A stretch of DNA of 64,000 nucleotides, from contig JAKTTT010000002.1 of assembly GCA_030581615.1 (NCBI GenBank), positions 558,001-622,000 of the forward strand. The letters are read 5' to 3'. The translations under genes and the position numbers were made by a program. Of the stretch, positions 63,450 through 64,000 are shown in pieces; position 1 is the stretch's first letter, and the number at the start of each line of letters is the position of its first letter. The DNA comes from Alloascoidea africana (Eukaryota; Ascomycota; Alloascoideomycetes; Alloascoideales; Alloascoideaceae). The notes beneath the pieces are model-generated. The model made no database searches. It worked only from the letters and a program-made list of their open reading frames with translations, and was not told where the DNA came from.

Positions 63450-64000
63450 TCAAGGCGAATATATGCGAGAAAAAGACTCCACGTTCCTCCTACAACAAAC
63501 ACAGGTATTAAAGTTTCTCATGGCCAAAGCCATTCGGCATTCATCACAAACTGCATAGCAGCAACAGGGCCAGAGAACCACCTGCCTAGGATTGACATGG
63601 CAGACCACGCAGCAATGCTCATCATCTTCATAGTCCTTTTCAAGGGTTTTCTGAGGCCTTCGTTCTCTTATTATATTCGCCAGTTCCCTTACCTCATTAC
63701 GAGGAATAGAATCATGGAGCCAATTCTGATACTGGTTGCGAGTCAGCCGCTGTCCTTTAGGTGAACGCAGATGAGCTGCCATGATTTGTGAAAATTCGTG
63801 ATCTTCTCTAGTCTCTGGAGCAATCAGCTTTGTGAATTCATCTGGATCGAATAGGTCAAGAACAGAATTTTTCTTTTGTTGATTACCCTTAAATAAGCGT
63901 GTTTTATGTTTCTGTGGATAATGGTCCTGTAGCCGAAGCGTTGCCATATGAGACAGAGCAGTTCCTGTCGTTGTACTTGTTCCAGCTACTTCCTCCTCGG
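63450..64000 (-). CDS. C-terminal part of an Asi1/Asi3-like RING ubiquitin ligase (cut by window edge)
   Basis: The stop is at 63450 and the frame remains open to base 64000, so the 5' end lies beyond the window. An internal ATG at 63947 would give 165 residues, but the open upstream codons argue that the protein is longer. A Cys-rich RING is at the extreme C-terminus: CVVC, then WPCCCYAVCDEC, then NTCVCCRR, followed by SFSRIYSP. The WPC-x-C-x4-C-x2-C pattern and position at the end resemble Asi1 and Asi3, inner nuclear membrane E3 ligases that degrade mislocalised proteins and regulate amino-acid sensing. The membrane segments typical of that family would be upstream and are not visible. The upstream LFDPDEFTKLIAP stretch is unassigned. 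Confidence 0.7.
   Translation of the reverse strand, partial: EEEVAGTSTTTGTALSHMATLRLQDHYPQKHKTRLFKGNQQKKNSVLDLFDPDEFTKLIAPETREDHEFSQIMAAHLRSPKGQRLTRNQYQNWLHDSIPRNEVRELANIIRERRPQKTLEKDYEDDEHCCVVCHVNPRQVVLWPCCCYAVCDECRMALAMRNFNTCVCCRRNVESFSRIYSP

Overview
The window is nuclear DNA from a budding yeast (Saccharomycotina). The evidence is single-copy yeast genes (SMC4, COX10, CDC12, TRR1, TFA1, CTP1, BSD2, PHO84, NMD2, AKR1, GPI17, TAF11) and short introns with GTATGT/GTAAGT donors and TACTAAC-like branch sites. CTG falls at conserved leucine positions in COX10 and CTP1, so the standard code is most likely and the CUG-Ser clade unlikely. Several genes carry more introns than in Saccharomyces cerevisiae (NMD2 3, CTP1 3, CDC12 2, SMC4 2, AXL1-like 2). 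A SIRT4-type sirtuin, absent from S. cerevisiae, is also present. I cannot name the genus.

The layout is asymmetric. The first 16 kb is sparse and AT-rich: a yapsin-type protease cut by the left edge, a gene-free stretch of about 4.4 kb, a Zn(2)-Cys(6) transcription factor with one intron, then a gene-free block of about 9.3 kb that ends at a GPI-anchored adhesin with a Flo11-like head. This resembles a subtelomeric or centromere-proximal segment. I see no telomere repeat, transposase, reverse transcriptase or virus-like fossil in it.

From 19 kb to the right edge the DNA is gene-dense. In order it holds SMC4 (condensin), COX10 (heme A synthesis), a tRNA-Arg(UCU), a FAS1-domain secretory protein, MLH2 (MutL family), an MFS carrier, CDC12 (septin), TRR1 and TFA1 back to back, CTP1 (mitochondrial citrate carrier), BSD2 (Nedd4-ligase adaptor), SNF5 (chromatin remodelling), a SIRT4-like deacylase, PHO84 (phosphate uptake), NMD2 (mRNA decay), AKR1 (palmitoyltransferase), GPI17 (GPI transamidase), TAF11 (TFIID), an AXL1-like insulysin, a Sec2-domain coiled-coil protein, a VBA-type vacuolar transporter, and the C-terminal end of an Asi-type RING protein running off the right edge.

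The genes are mostly unlinked housekeeping functions and no operon-like system is visible. I found no convincing new multi-gene system. The points most worth checking are the 9.3 kb gene-free block with its cluster of TTCTAGAA palindromes, the possible dual-start TRR1, the heme-regulatory-like motif in Cox10, the SIRT4-like enzyme with a large insertion inside its zinc module, and the NMD2 gene with a 15-nt first exon.
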